From CAMLOF01 sp966692625 (GTDB lineage Bacteria > Pseudomonadota > Gammaproteobacteria > Burkholderiales > Burkholderiaceae_C): DNA of 26,616 nt. Each line of letters begins with the position of its first letter. Position 1 is the stretch's first letter. Of this stretch, positions 15,700-22,660 are shown in pieces. Below the pieces are notes generated by a model. That model was given only the letters and a program-made list of their open reading frames with translations. It was not told the origin of the DNA and did not search any database. The translations under genes and the position numbers were made by a program. The stretch covers positions 1 through 26,616 of the forward strand of contig CBKZAG010000023.1 of assembly GCA_966692625.1 (NCBI GenBank), given 5' to 3'.

Positions 15700-15808
15700 C
15701 TCTGTTGTCTCTCTCGGTCGTTCGGTATCGGTTGTGACAAAATGCCGCGTCATAGAGAAAATAAAAAAACGGTTCTCTCTGTTCTCTCTGTACAGCAAGG
15801 AACGCAAC
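15700..15808. promoter_or_regulatory. Divergent promoter region of paaH and the fimV-like gene
   Basis: A 109-base region between divergent starts. It holds two exact tandem copies of ttctctctg (15773-15781 and 15782-15790) preceded by an A-rich run, and further CTCT-rich sequence on the paaH side. No convincing -35/-10 pair could be assigned for either direction. Confidence 0.4.
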
Positions 15809-17758
15809 ATGTTGAAGTTCGCGGTGGGAAGCGCACTGCTTGTGACAGCCACTCATAGTGTTGCCCTGTCGTTGGGGGGCACACAAGGCAGCGTCATTAT
15901 CGGTCGGCCGCTGGATATTCTGGTGCAAAGCAGCATGGATGCCGAGGATGCAGCTTCCGGGCTCTGTCTGGAAGCCGAGGTGCTTTACGGTGATGCCCGG
16001 GTTCCCGCATCGGCCATCACGGCTGCAATACACAGAGCGGGCAGCGATGGCGCGTTGCGGGTGCGGGTCTCGCAGCCTGTAAACGAGCCCATCGTCACTG
16101 TCATACTGAAGGCAGGGTGTCAGCAGAACTTCAAGCGCAGCTATTCCTTGCTGGCCGATTTTGAACCCTTGCCACCACCGGTATCGGCCTTGCAGGTTGA
16201 CAGACCCGCTCAGGTGGCCGCGCAGCCAGTCAGACCGCAGACAGTGCCTGCGGCGAGACCGGTCCCAGCTGCGTCCGCGTCCGGTGGGGCAGGCGTGTCC
16301 CAGGCACGCGGTTCCGCTCCCGTGCCCGCTCCGCTGCAGGAGGAAACGCCGATCAGGCTGAGCGCGCCCGCAGCCCGTCCCGCGGGTGTGGTGAGTTTCA
16401 AGGCCAAGAGCCGTCCGGCTGCCGTGCCGGTGGCTGCTGGCGATGCCGCGGGCAAGGTGGTGCAGTCCGCCCCAGCGGTGGCCGAACCGGCCGCACCCGG
16501 CGGGGCAAGGCTCAAGCTGGACCCGGTGGAAGTTGCACCCAGCCAGATTGGTGCGGTTTTGCAGTCAGGCTCGCCCGACGCGGCGCAGGCTGGTTCTGCC
16601 CAGCCGGCTGCTGGTACGGGGGACGTATCAGGGACTGGCGCAGATGCCAATGTTGCTGCGGACACGGCTGTGAAACAGGAGTTGCAGACTCTGCGCGAAG
16701 AGCAGGAGCGTCTGCGCCTTTCCATGGAGACGATGAATGCGCAACTCGCCCAGGCCCGGCAGGACAGATACAACAACCCCGTGGTTTACGGGCTGGGAGC
16801 GCTGGCAGCCATACTGCTTGGCGGTTTCTTGTGGCTTTTGAAAGGCCGCCGCCGAGCCGAGACGGCAACTGCCGATGCGACGGCTGCTGCTCCCTGGTGG
16901 ACGGTGTCGGTGCCGGCATCCGAGTCCGTGCTGCCCACGATGCCGCGTGAAGAAATCGAGAAATCCTTGGAGCAGGCGCCAGGGGCCAACCCCAAGTTGC
17001 CCTCGGAAGACCAGGGTGGCATGGAAGGCATAGAGGTCGAGGAGGCTGGTGCATCCCGTTTCCATGAAGTGCCCATAGCCAAGGTGGACATCGGCGTGCT
17101 GCTCGATCTGTGGCAGCAGGTGGATTTCTTCGAGTCCATCGGGCAGCAGGTGGATGCGGCCCAGGCACTGGAAGCCTTTGTTCAGGCCAATCCCCGCGCC
17201 AGCGAGGCGCCGTACCTGCGCTGGATGCAGTTGGCGGCGCAACTCGGCATCCCAGGCATGTTCGACCGCGCCCAGGCCATTTACGAGCACCACTACCAGC
17301 GTCTTATCCCAGGCAATGTCACTTCCGGTGGTGCCGGTCTGGGCCTTGAGGACGACACTGGCTTCGCCTTGCGTCTGACGCAGGCCTGGCCCGGTGACGA
17401 GGCCAGGGCAATGGTTGAGCAGGCCCTGGTGTCGCAGCCGGGTGACGCGGCCGCTGGTCTGCAGGTGCGTTCGGTCCAGGCCTTCGACGATCTGATGACA
17501 TTGCGCGGTCTGTGGGATGTGCTGCAGACGCAGGCGGCAGAACGCGAGGCTGAGCCCGCGCCCATGCCGTTTCAGGTGTCCGGTTGGGCGACGCTGGATC
17601 AGGTGGACGCCGAGGTCAAATCTGCTCCGGTTGAGGCTCCGCCTGCAGTCACCCCGGCTGCAGCGGAACCCAAGCCGGATCTGGCTCCGCTTGATTTCGA
17701 TTTCCTGGACTTCGACCAGCCGAAAAAGAAAGACGGCGAAGGGGCTCCCAAGGCTTGA
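15809..17758 (+). CDS. FimV-like inner-membrane protein with coiled coil and TPR-like region
   Basis: A 649-residue protein. A signal peptide (about 1-20, MLKFAVGSALLVTATHSVALS) precedes a FimV-type N-terminal domain with SVIIGRPLDILVQS. A Pro/Ala/Val-rich linker runs from about 110 to 285. A coiled coil (about 287-320) leads directly into one transmembrane helix (about 323-343), which is followed by the arginine-rich stop GRRR. The cytoplasmic part has an acidic linker and a TPR-like helical section (about 425-496). It ends with the acidic-aromatic motif LDFDFLDFD. This order matches FimV/TspA proteins, which link peptidoglycan to type IV pilus or polar organisation. It is shorter than Pseudomonas FimV (over 900), so I do not use the symbol. 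The ATG at 15809 has AAGGAA upstream at 7 bases. It converges on the D-2-hydroxyacid dehydrogenase gene. Confidence 0.82.
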   Translation: MLKFAVGSALLVTATHSVALSLGGTQGSVIIGRPLDILVQSSMDAEDAASGLCLEAEVLYGDARVPASAITAAIHRAGSDGALRVRVSQPVNEPIVTVILKAGCQQNFKRSYSLLADFEPLPPPVSALQVDRPAQVAAQPVRPQTVPAARPVPAASASGGAGVSQARGSAPVPAPLQEETPIRLSAPAARPAGVVSFKAKSRPAAVPVAAGDAAGKVVQSAPAVAEPAAPGGARLKLDPVEVAPSQIGAVLQSGSPDAAQAGSAQPAAGTGDVSGTGADANVAADTAVKQELQTLREEQERLRLSMETMNAQLAQARQDRYNNPVVYGLGALAAILLGGFLWLLKGRRRAETATADATAAAPWWTVSVPASESVLPTMPREEIEKSLEQAPGANPKLPSEDQGGMEGIEVEEAGASRFHEVPIAKVDIGVLLDLWQQVDFFESIGQQVDAAQALEAFVQANPRASEAPYLRWMQLAAQLGIPGMFDRAQAIYEHHYQRLIPGNVTSGGAGLGLEDDTGFALRLTQAWPGDEARAMVEQALVSQPGDAAAGLQVRSVQAFDDLMTLRGLWDVLQTQAAEREAEPAPMPFQVSGWATLDQVDAEVKSAPVEAPPAVTPAAAEPKPDLAPLDFDFLDFDQPKKKDGEGAPKA

Positions 17759-17785
17759 ATTCAGGCGTGTCAGCTTGCGGCGGCG

Positions 17786-18793
17786 TCAACGGCGCACGTG
17801 CAGCGCGCCGGGATTGACGATGTTCGTGGGGGTGCCCTTGATGAAATTCACGACATTGTCGAACGCGGCTGAGAAGTACTTCTCATAACTGTCCTGCTCC
17901 ACGAACCCGATGTGGGGCGTGCAGATGCAGTTCTCCAGGCGCAGCAAAGCGTGCCCCTGCCAGATCGGTTCGGAATCAAAAACGTCCACGGCCGCCATGC
18001 CGGGGCGCCCCCGGTTGAGCGCACCCACCAGCGCGTCGGGCCGGATCAGTTCTGCACGTGAGGTGTTGACGAGCAGCGCTGTCGGTTTCATCAAGGCCAG
18101 GTCTTCCAGCGTGACGCAGCCAATGTTCGACTCGGCCAACCGCAAGTGCAGGCTCAGCACGTCGCAGGCGCTGAAAAAAGCTTCCTTGGACGCAGCCGTG
18201 TCAAAACCATCGTCTGCTGCACGCTGGCGGGTTGCCTCACTGCCCCAGACCATCACCCGCATGCCGAAAGCCTTGCCGTAACCGGCAACAAGCTGGCCGA
18301 TCTTTCCGTATCCCCAGACGCCCAGCGTTTTGCCCTGCAGCACCATGCCGATGCCAAAGTTGGCGGGCATGGAGGCGGACTTGAGGCCTGATTGCTGCCA
18401 GGCACCATGCTTGAGGTTGGCCACGTACTGCGGGATGCGCCGCATGGCCGCCATGATGAGCGCCCAAGTGAGTTCGGCTGGGGCGATGGGCGAGCCAACC
18501 CCCTCGGCCACGGCAACCCCATGTTCCGTGCAGGCCTGCACGTCGATGTGTTTGCCAACCGAGCCCGTCTGGGCGATCAGCTTGAGCTTGGGCAGCTTCT
18601 CAACAAGCTGACGCGTTACCTGGGTACGCTCGCGTATGAGTACCAGTATGTCTGCATCGCGCAACCTGACCGACAGTTGAGCCACCCCTTTGACGTTGTT
18701 GGTGAACACCTTGGCGGGGTAGGGTTCCAGCTTGGCTGCGCAGGGCAGTTTGCGCACGGCGTCTTGGTAGTCGTCGAGGATCACGATGTTCAT
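17786..18793 (-). CDS. D-2-hydroxyacid dehydrogenase family protein
   Basis: A 335-residue NAD(P)-dependent oxidoreductase of the D-isomer-specific 2-hydroxyacid dehydrogenase family (2-oxoacid to D-2-hydroxyacid). The nucleotide-binding motif is GYGKIG (161-166). The catalytic triad is visible as Arg246 in NTSRAELI, Glu275 in FDSEPI and His294 in CTPHIGF. The aspartate of the usual NAD-preferring position after the second beta strand is not seen in VMVWGSE, so the cofactor preference is open. The start MNIVILDDYQD at 18793 fits the family; the Shine-Dalgarno is weak. The substrate cannot be read from the sequence; phosphoglycerate, lactate and glyoxylate type enzymes all share these residues. 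It is divergent from the MFS transporter gene with an 86-base gap, so a shared regulator is possible. Confidence 0.92.
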   Translation of the reverse strand: MNIVILDDYQDAVRKLPCAAKLEPYPAKVFTNNVKGVAQLSVRLRDADILVLIRERTQVTRQLVEKLPKLKLIAQTGSVGKHIDVQACTEHGVAVAEGVGSPIAPAELTWALIMAAMRRIPQYVANLKHGAWQQSGLKSASMPANFGIGMVLQGKTLGVWGYGKIGQLVAGYGKAFGMRVMVWGSEATRQRAADDGFDTAASKEAFFSACDVLSLHLRLAESNIGCVTLEDLALMKPTALLVNTSRAELIRPDALVGALNRGRPGMAAVDVFDSEPIWQGHALLRLENCICTPHIGFVEQDSYEKYFSAAFDNVVNFIKGTPTNIVNPGALHVRR

Positions 18794-18844
18794 CGCGCTA
18801 TTGTGCCTGCACGCCAGCGCCCACCTCAGGCAAACCCCCGTGAC

Positions 18845-18866
18845 AGACACAAGATGTTGCGTGTCT
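18845..18866. promoter_or_regulatory. Inverted repeat in the divergent HADH/MFS region
   Basis: AGACAC at 18845-18850 and its exact complement GTGTCT at 18861-18866 are separated by 10 bases. They lie 13-35 bases before the MFS start codon, between two divergent genes. The size and place fit a dimeric regulator's operator, but no regulator gene is adjacent. Confidence 0.3.
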
Positions 18867-18879
18867 TACCATTCGCGGA

Positions 18880-20103
18880 ATGACTACCACCACCCTGGGC
18901 GCCAGCGCGCCACACATTGCCGTTCCACTGCGTCAGGATGCCGCAGTCATGGGCCTTGTCGGCCTGGCGCACGCCACTTCCCACTTCAGCCACCTGTTGC
19001 TGCCGCCGCTGTTCCCCGTGTTCATGCGCGACTTCGGGCTGAGCTATTCAGACGTGGGGTTGCTCATGAGTGTGTTTTTCGTGGTCTCCGGCATCGGACA
19101 GGCATCATCGGGCTTTTTGGTGGACCGCGTGGGCGCTCGCCCGGTGCTGTTCGTATCGATCGTGTTGTTCATGCTTTCGGCGCTCACAGCGTCCATGGCC
19201 GATGGGTACAGCATGCTGATGCTGTCGGCACTGCTGGCCGGGCTGGGCAACGCGCCGTTCCACCCGGTGGATTTCTCTATCCTGAACCAGCGCGTCTCGG
19301 CGCCACGGCTGGGGCATGCCTTCAGCGTGCACGGCCTGACGGGCAGCCTGGGCTGGGCTTTGTCACCCGTTTTCCTGGTGGGCATTTCCGCGCTGGCCGA
19401 CTGGCGGGTGGCGTACCAGGCTGCGGTGGTTTTGTACGTTGGCGTGTTCGCCCTTTTGTACTGGCAGCGAGACAAGCTTCGAACCGAGGTGGTGGTGCGC
19501 CACCCGGACAGCCAAGCGCATTCCGATGTGGCTTTCATGAAACTGCCGGTGGTGTGGTGGTGCTTTGCCTTCTTCCTGCTGTCCACCATGACGTTGGCGG
19601 TGGTGCAAAGCTATTCGGCTTCCATTCTCAAGGCCCTGCATGCCGTGAGCCTGGAGGCTGCCACGTTCACATTGACGGCCTACATGCTGTCCAGCGCGCT
19701 GGGCATGCTGGTGGGTGGCTTTGTGGCCAGCCACACGCAGCAGACCGATCGCGTGGTGGCCACGGCCATGGCGGCCGGCGCGGCCTTGCTGCTGCTGTGC
19801 GCCACGGGTTGGCTGGGCGGTACCGGGACCATGGCCGTCCTGGCAATCACTGGGTTCGCCGTCGGGGTGGGCGGCCCCAGCCGGGACATGATGATCAAAC
19901 GCGCCACGCCCAAGGGCGCCACGGGCCGCGTGTATGGCACCGTCTATTCCGGCCTGGACACGGGCTTTGCCGTGTCACCGCTCATCTTCGGCGTGTTCAT
20001 GGACCGGGGCTGGTATGCCGCCACGCTGGCTGGCGCGGGTTGTGTGCTGTTGCTGTCCGTCTATGCGGCGATAGGCGTTGGGCGACGCACGGTCAGGACG
20101 TGA
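18880..20103 (+). CDS. MFS transporter (Fsr-like)
   Basis: A 407-residue inner-membrane transporter of the major facilitator superfamily with about 12 hydrophobic segments. After TM2 comes the MFS loop motif, here GFLVDRVGARP (about 86-96). A second half-repeat version appears in the central and C-terminal part. The segments HFSHLLLPPLFPVFMRDFGLSY and ALLAGLGNAPFHPVDF (given as spans at about 36-57 and 115-130) resemble the fosmidomycin-resistance (Fsr) group. The substrate is not known; an efflux role is possible but not shown. The ATG at 18880 is preceded by GCGGA. It is divergent from the hydroxyacid dehydrogenase gene and ends at a strong bidirectional terminator. The linkage with a D-2-hydroxyacid dehydrogenase could point to an organic acid substrate, but that is speculation. 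Confidence 0.88.
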   Translation: MTTTTLGASAPHIAVPLRQDAAVMGLVGLAHATSHFSHLLLPPLFPVFMRDFGLSYSDVGLLMSVFFVVSGIGQASSGFLVDRVGARPVLFVSIVLFMLSALTASMADGYSMLMLSALLAGLGNAPFHPVDFSILNQRVSAPRLGHAFSVHGLTGSLGWALSPVFLVGISALADWRVAYQAAVVLYVGVFALLYWQRDKLRTEVVVRHPDSQAHSDVAFMKLPVVWWCFAFFLLSTMTLAVVQSYSASILKALHAVSLEAATFTLTAYMLSSALGMLVGGFVASHTQQTDRVVATAMAAGAALLLLCATGWLGGTGTMAVLAITGFAVGVGGPSRDMMIKRATPKGATGRVYGTVYSGLDTGFAVSPLIFGVFMDRGWYAATLAGAGCVLLLSVYAAIGVGRRTVRT

Positions 20104-20123
20104 GCCCGTTTGCAAGCCCCAAA

Positions 20124-20151
20124 ACAAAAGGCCGCGTCAGCGGCCTTTTGT
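20124..20151. terminator. Bidirectional intrinsic terminator between MFS and SWIB genes
   Basis: A 12-bp perfect stem (acaaaaggccgc at 20124-20135 with its complement at 20140-20151) closes a GTCA loop. A- and T-runs are built into the base of the stem, so it can act in both directions. It serves the MFS gene on the plus strand and the SWIB gene on the minus strand. Confidence 0.92.
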
Positions 20152-20170
20152 TTGTCGTGCCTGTGAAGTA

Positions 20171-20494
20171 TCAGGACAGGTGTTCGTTGACCAGCTTGGT
20201 CATCTCGAACATGGAGACCTGAGGCTTCTTGAAGATGTCCTTCAGTTTGGCGTCTGCGTTGATCATGCGCTTGTTCGCATCGTCTTGCAGTTTGTTCTTC
20301 TTGATGTATTCCCAGATTTTCTTGGTGACCTCGGTGCGCGGCAGCGGCTTGGCGCCGACGATGGCGGCCAGCGTGGCGCTGGGGGTCATCGCCTTCATGA
20401 AGGCGGCATTGGGCGTACGCTTGGCGGCCGGAGCGGCGGCTTTTTTAGCGGGTGCAGCAGCTTTCTTGGCGGGGGCTTTTTTCGCAGTTGCCAT
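20171..20494 (-). CDS. SWIB/MDM2-domain protein with Lys/Ala-rich tail
   Basis: A 107-residue small basic protein. Residues 1-28 are a low-complexity Lys/Ala/Pro tail of repeated AKKAAAPAKK units like the tails of histone H1 and bacterial H1-like proteins. Residues about 30-106 form a SWIB/MDM2 fold, seen in PLPRTEVTKKIWEYIKKNKL followed by DDANKRMINADAKLKDIF and a final helix EMTKLVNEHL. In eukaryotes SWIB domains belong to chromatin remodelling complexes. Bacterial single-domain versions occur in Burkholderiales, Xanthomonads and Chlamydia, where a role in DNA condensation or topology is suspected but not established. The ATG at 20494 has a good Shine-Dalgarno (AGAAGGA, 8-9 bases). It is a single-gene unit ending at the terminator shared with the MFS gene, and it diverges from the RraA-like gene. 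Confidence 0.92.
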   Translation of the reverse strand: MATAKKAPAKKAAAPAKKAAAPAAKRTPNAAFMKAMTPSATLAAIVGAKPLPRTEVTKKIWEYIKKNKLQDDANKRMINADAKLKDIFKKPQVSMFEMTKLVNEHLS

Positions 20495-20704
20495 GTGTGA
20501 AATCCTTCTGGAAGTTGAATTCTCGCCCGTCTAGCCAGAGGGGCTTGCGCGGGGCAACGCCATCCTAATCTGAAAGATGGGCGTTTCCTAGGGTGATGAG
20601 TGTGATTTTTGGGATTTTTTTGGGTTTTCCCGGTGTAAGCGAGGCGCCAAGGCGACACCTCTATGATCTGCTGCACTGCGACAACCGCCTGAGAGGAAAC
20701 AAAG
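20495..20704. other. Divergent intergenic region between SWIB and RraA-like genes
   Basis: A 210-base gap that must hold the promoters of both genes. It contains T-runs (about 20606-20630) that could be UP-element-like or simply AT-rich promoter DNA. A possible minus-strand TTGCCC/TAGACG pair with 18-base spacing (about 20529-20558) is seen for the SWIB gene; it is weak. No RNA gene was recognised. Confidence 0.3.
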
Positions 20705-21211
20705 ATGGAGCGTAAGGAACTGGCGTTCGCCACCTGTGACCTGTGCGACGTGCACAAGAACAACTCGTCTGGCGCGTTTCGTGTGCTGCCGCCGGTGTTT
20801 CGCGACTTCGGCGCGCGGCGCCGTTTCGCGGGGCAGGTGAGCACGGTGAAGTGCTTCGAGGACAACACGCTGGTGAAAGCCGCGGTGGATTCGCCGGGTG
20901 AAGGCCGGGTGTTGGTGGTTGACGGTGGTGCGTCGCTGCGGCGCGCGCTGGTAGGCGGCAACCTGGGCGCGGCCGCAGCACGCAACGGCTGGGCCGGTGT
21001 GCTGGTGGACGGCTGCGTGCGCGACGTTGTGGAACTGGCTGCTTGCGACACAGGCATTCGCGCGTTGGCGAGCATGCCCTTGCCCACCGAGAAGCGCAAC
21101 GAAGGGCAGCGCGACGTGGCCGTGCAGATTCAGGGCGTGTGGGTGCGACCGGGTGACTGGCTGTACGCGGACGAGGACGGCATTGTGGTGTCCGACGTGC
21201 CACTGGGTTGA
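20705..21211 (+). CDS. rraA: RraA / HMG aldolase family protein
   Basis: A 168-residue protein of the RraA-like alpha/beta fold. The family core is visible in VLVVDGGASLRRALVGGNLG (70-88, given as span) and GWAGVLVDGCVRD (95-107), with Asp73, Gly84-Gly85, Arg106 and Asp107. In E. coli RraA binds RNase E and inhibits it. Close relatives are Mg-dependent 4-hydroxy-4-methyl-2-oxoglutarate/oxaloacetate aldolases defined by a D-x20-R-D pattern. Here the R-D pair is present, but the position 21 residues before the Arg is Gly85, not Asp. The sequence therefore does not settle whether it is an aldolase or an RNase E regulator. The ATG at 20705 has AGAGGAAA upstream. It stands alone and converges on the TauE/SafE gene only 13 bases after its stop; no terminator is visible. 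Confidence 0.88.
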   Translation: MERKELAFATCDLCDVHKNNSSGAFRVLPPVFRDFGARRRFAGQVSTVKCFEDNTLVKAAVDSPGEGRVLVVDGGASLRRALVGGNLGAAAARNGWAGVLVDGCVRDVVELAACDTGIRALASMPLPTEKRNEGQRDVAVQIQGVWVRPGDWLYADEDGIVVSDVPLG

Positions 21212-21224
21212 CTTCTTTCGGAGG

Positions 21225-22037
21225 TCAGGCGGTCAGGCCGCGGTGGAGCATGTAGGCTGCCAGCAGGTAAAGGATGATGGCGAACACGCGTTTGAGTTGC
21301 TTGACGGGCATGGCGTGCGCCGCCTTGACGCCCCAAGGGGCCATCAACACGCTTGCCGTGGCAATGACGGCCAGCGCCGGCAGGTATACGTAGCCCAGCG
21401 CGCCAGTAGGCAGGCCTTCGACCGATTGCCCTGCGATGACGTAGCCCAAGACGTTGGCCAGCGCTATTGGGAAGCCCAGTGCCGCGCTGGTGGCCACGGC
21501 CTGGTGGATGGCGACGTTGCACCAGGTGAGGAAGGGCACGCTGACGAAGCCGCCGCCTGCGCCCACCAGTCCGGACAGGAAGCCGATGACGCCGCCAGCG
21601 GCCAGTTGCCCACCTGTGCCGGGCAGGGTGCGGCTGGGTGCGGGTTTGCGGTCGAGCAGCATCTGCGTGGCAGAGAAGGCCACGAACAAGGCGAAGAACA
21701 AGGCGAGCGAACTGCCCTTGAGCACGGAGAACACGCCCATGCTGGCCACGGCAGCACCCATCACGATGCCGGGGGCCAGGCGCCAGACCACGTCCCACCT
21801 GACGGCGCCGCGCTTGTGGTGTGCCCGCACGCTGGAGACGGACGTGAAGATGATGGTGGCCATGGACGTGGCGATCGCCACCTTGACCGACAGGTCGGGC
21901 GACACGCCACGGCCGGTCATGATCAGCGTGATGAAGGGCACCATGAGCATGCCGCCCCCAATGCCAAGCAGGCCTGCAAGAAAGCCGGTGCACAGGCCAA
22001 GCGCGGCCAATTCCAGAATCAGCTGGGGTTCAAGCAT
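21225..22037 (-). CDS. TauE/SafE family (DUF81) sulfite exporter-like permease
   Basis: A 270-residue membrane protein with about eight hydrophobic segments arranged as two half-repeats. Each half begins with a glycine-rich signature: LLGIGGGMLMVPF (23-35) and LVGAGGGFVSVPFL (near 160-173). These are the hallmarks of the TauE/SafE (DUF81) family, whose members export sulfite, sulfoacetate or other small anions; the substrate here is unknown. The ATG at 22037 has only a C-rich leader before it (no Shine-Dalgarno). It starts 25 bases after the end of the 6S RNA on the same strand, so it is probably cotranscribed with that RNA and read from a processed transcript. It converges on the RraA-like gene. 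The sulfate/taurine genes that often accompany TauE are not seen. Confidence 0.9.
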   Translation of the reverse strand: MLEPQLILELAALGLCTGFLAGLLGIGGGMLMVPFITLIMTGRGVSPDLSVKVAIATSMATIIFTSVSSVRAHHKRGAVRWDVVWRLAPGIVMGAAVASMGVFSVLKGSSLALFFALFVAFSATQMLLDRKPAPSRTLPGTGGQLAAGGVIGFLSGLVGAGGGFVSVPFLTWCNVAIHQAVATSAALGFPIALANVLGYVIAGQSVEGLPTGALGYVYLPALAVIATASVLMAPWGVKAAHAMPVKQLKRVFAIILYLLAAYMLHRGLTA

Positions 22038-22062
22038 GGGGCGGGGAGGTGTGGGGGAGGGT

Positions 22063-22236
22063 GTCTGCCGCAGAACCGGACCGGCATCCTGAACGTGGGG
22101 GTTCAGGTGGGCGAGGGCAACGCAGCTTCGGGTTCGTCTGACGCGAGACGATCACACCCACTGCGCAATGTACCAAGCCCGGGCTCAGAGAGCATTGGTT
22201 CAAGGAAATATAAAGCCCGGCCACAGCGGCAGACGG
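22063..22236 (-). ncRNA. ssrS: 6S RNA (SsrS)
   Basis: A stretch of about 174 bases between zapA and tauE with the architecture of 6S RNA, the RNA that binds the sigma-70 RNA polymerase holoenzyme. Read on the minus strand, the 5' end contains GTCTGCCGC (22234-22226), which pairs perfectly with GCGGCAGAC at the 3' end (22071-22063). Near the 3' end is a hairpin CCTGAAC...GTTCAGG, the counterpart of the E. coli ACCTTGAAC...GTTCAAGGGT hairpin, followed by the TGCGGC element. The gene order zapA-6S is the classical one. The size is slightly below E. coli (184). A -10 box lies at the correct distance from the 5' end. The exact ends are inferred from the stem, not observed. Confidence 0.85.
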
Positions 22237-22241
22237 TTCGT

Positions 22242-22268
22242 ATTGTACGCCTGCGCTTCTTGGTCAAA
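22242..22268 (-). promoter_or_regulatory. Sigma-70-like promoter of 6S RNA
   Basis: On the minus strand, TACAAT at 22247-22242 lies about 7 bases upstream of the predicted 6S start. TTTGAC at 22268-22263 is a possible -35 with 15-base spacing, shorter than ideal. The -10 is more convincing than the -35. Confidence 0.6.
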
Positions 22269-22288
22269 CGCCGCGTGGATACCGCCTG

Positions 22289-22660
22289 TCAGATCAGGCG
22301 GCCGTCTTCGGCCAGCGCGTTGTCGAGCTTGTCGATCAAGGCGCGCAAACGGGTTTCGTCGGCCCCGAGCAGCGTGGCAGCGGATTCGGCTGTTTCACCC
22401 GATTCGGTGTTGCCGAAGGAGGAGTTGCGGAACGCTGAGGCGGGGTCTTTTTGGGAGAGTTCGAAAGCGATGTTGAGCGCCGCCAGCACGGCGATGCGGT
22501 CACGGGCCTTGACCTTGCCCGCGTCGCGGATGCGGCACATGGCGCTGTCAACCTTGGCCACCGCTTCGCGCAGCGCGGGTTCACCGTCCACGGGGCAAGC
22601 CAGCATGTAGGTCTGGCTCATGATCTGGACTTCCACCTGTTTGATGCCGGGCTTGTTCAT
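22289..22660 (-). CDS. zapA: Cell division protein ZapA
   Basis: A 123-residue FtsZ-ring stabiliser that bundles FtsZ filaments at midcell. The N-terminal beta-rich part (about 1-30, QVEVQIMSQTYMLACPVDGE) is the ZapA signature. It is followed by an alpha-helical region (about 30-70) with KVDSAMCRIRDAGKVKARDRIAVLAALNIAFEL (span), where the Arg/Asp positions of the family are visible. The C-terminal tail (about 75-123) has a helix ending in ALAEDGRLI. It is somewhat longer than E. coli ZapA (109), with an extra Ser/Glu-rich linker. The ATG overlaps the TGA of the upstream coiled-coil gene by 4 bases (ATGA). A 6S RNA starts about 53 bases after the stop, the classical zapA-ssrS order. Confidence 0.92.
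   Translation of the reverse strand: MNKPGIKQVEVQIMSQTYMLACPVDGEPALREAVAKVDSAMCRIRDAGKVKARDRIAVLAALNIAFELSQKDPASAFRNSSFGNTESGETAESAATLLGADETRLRALIDKLDNALAEDGRLI

Noticed and set aside
15731..15755. A Crp-type operator (TGTGA ... TCATA) before the fimV-like gene
   Set aside because: The spacer is 12 bases, not 6, and the second half-site is imperfect.
15221..15808. An upstream extension of the FimV-like frame
   Set aside because: It lies antisense to paaH; the signal peptide and Shine-Dalgarno define the start at 15809.
14191..15858. A 555-codon open frame opposite paaH
   Set aside because: It lies exactly antisense to a well-supported gene, its product is His/Gln/Gly-rich and shows no domain, and such frames are common in GC-rich DNA.
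20997..22610. A 537-codon open frame crossing the RraA-like gene, the TauE gene and the 6S RNA
   Set aside because: It runs over three recognised features in other frames or strands and has composition typical of a shadow frame.
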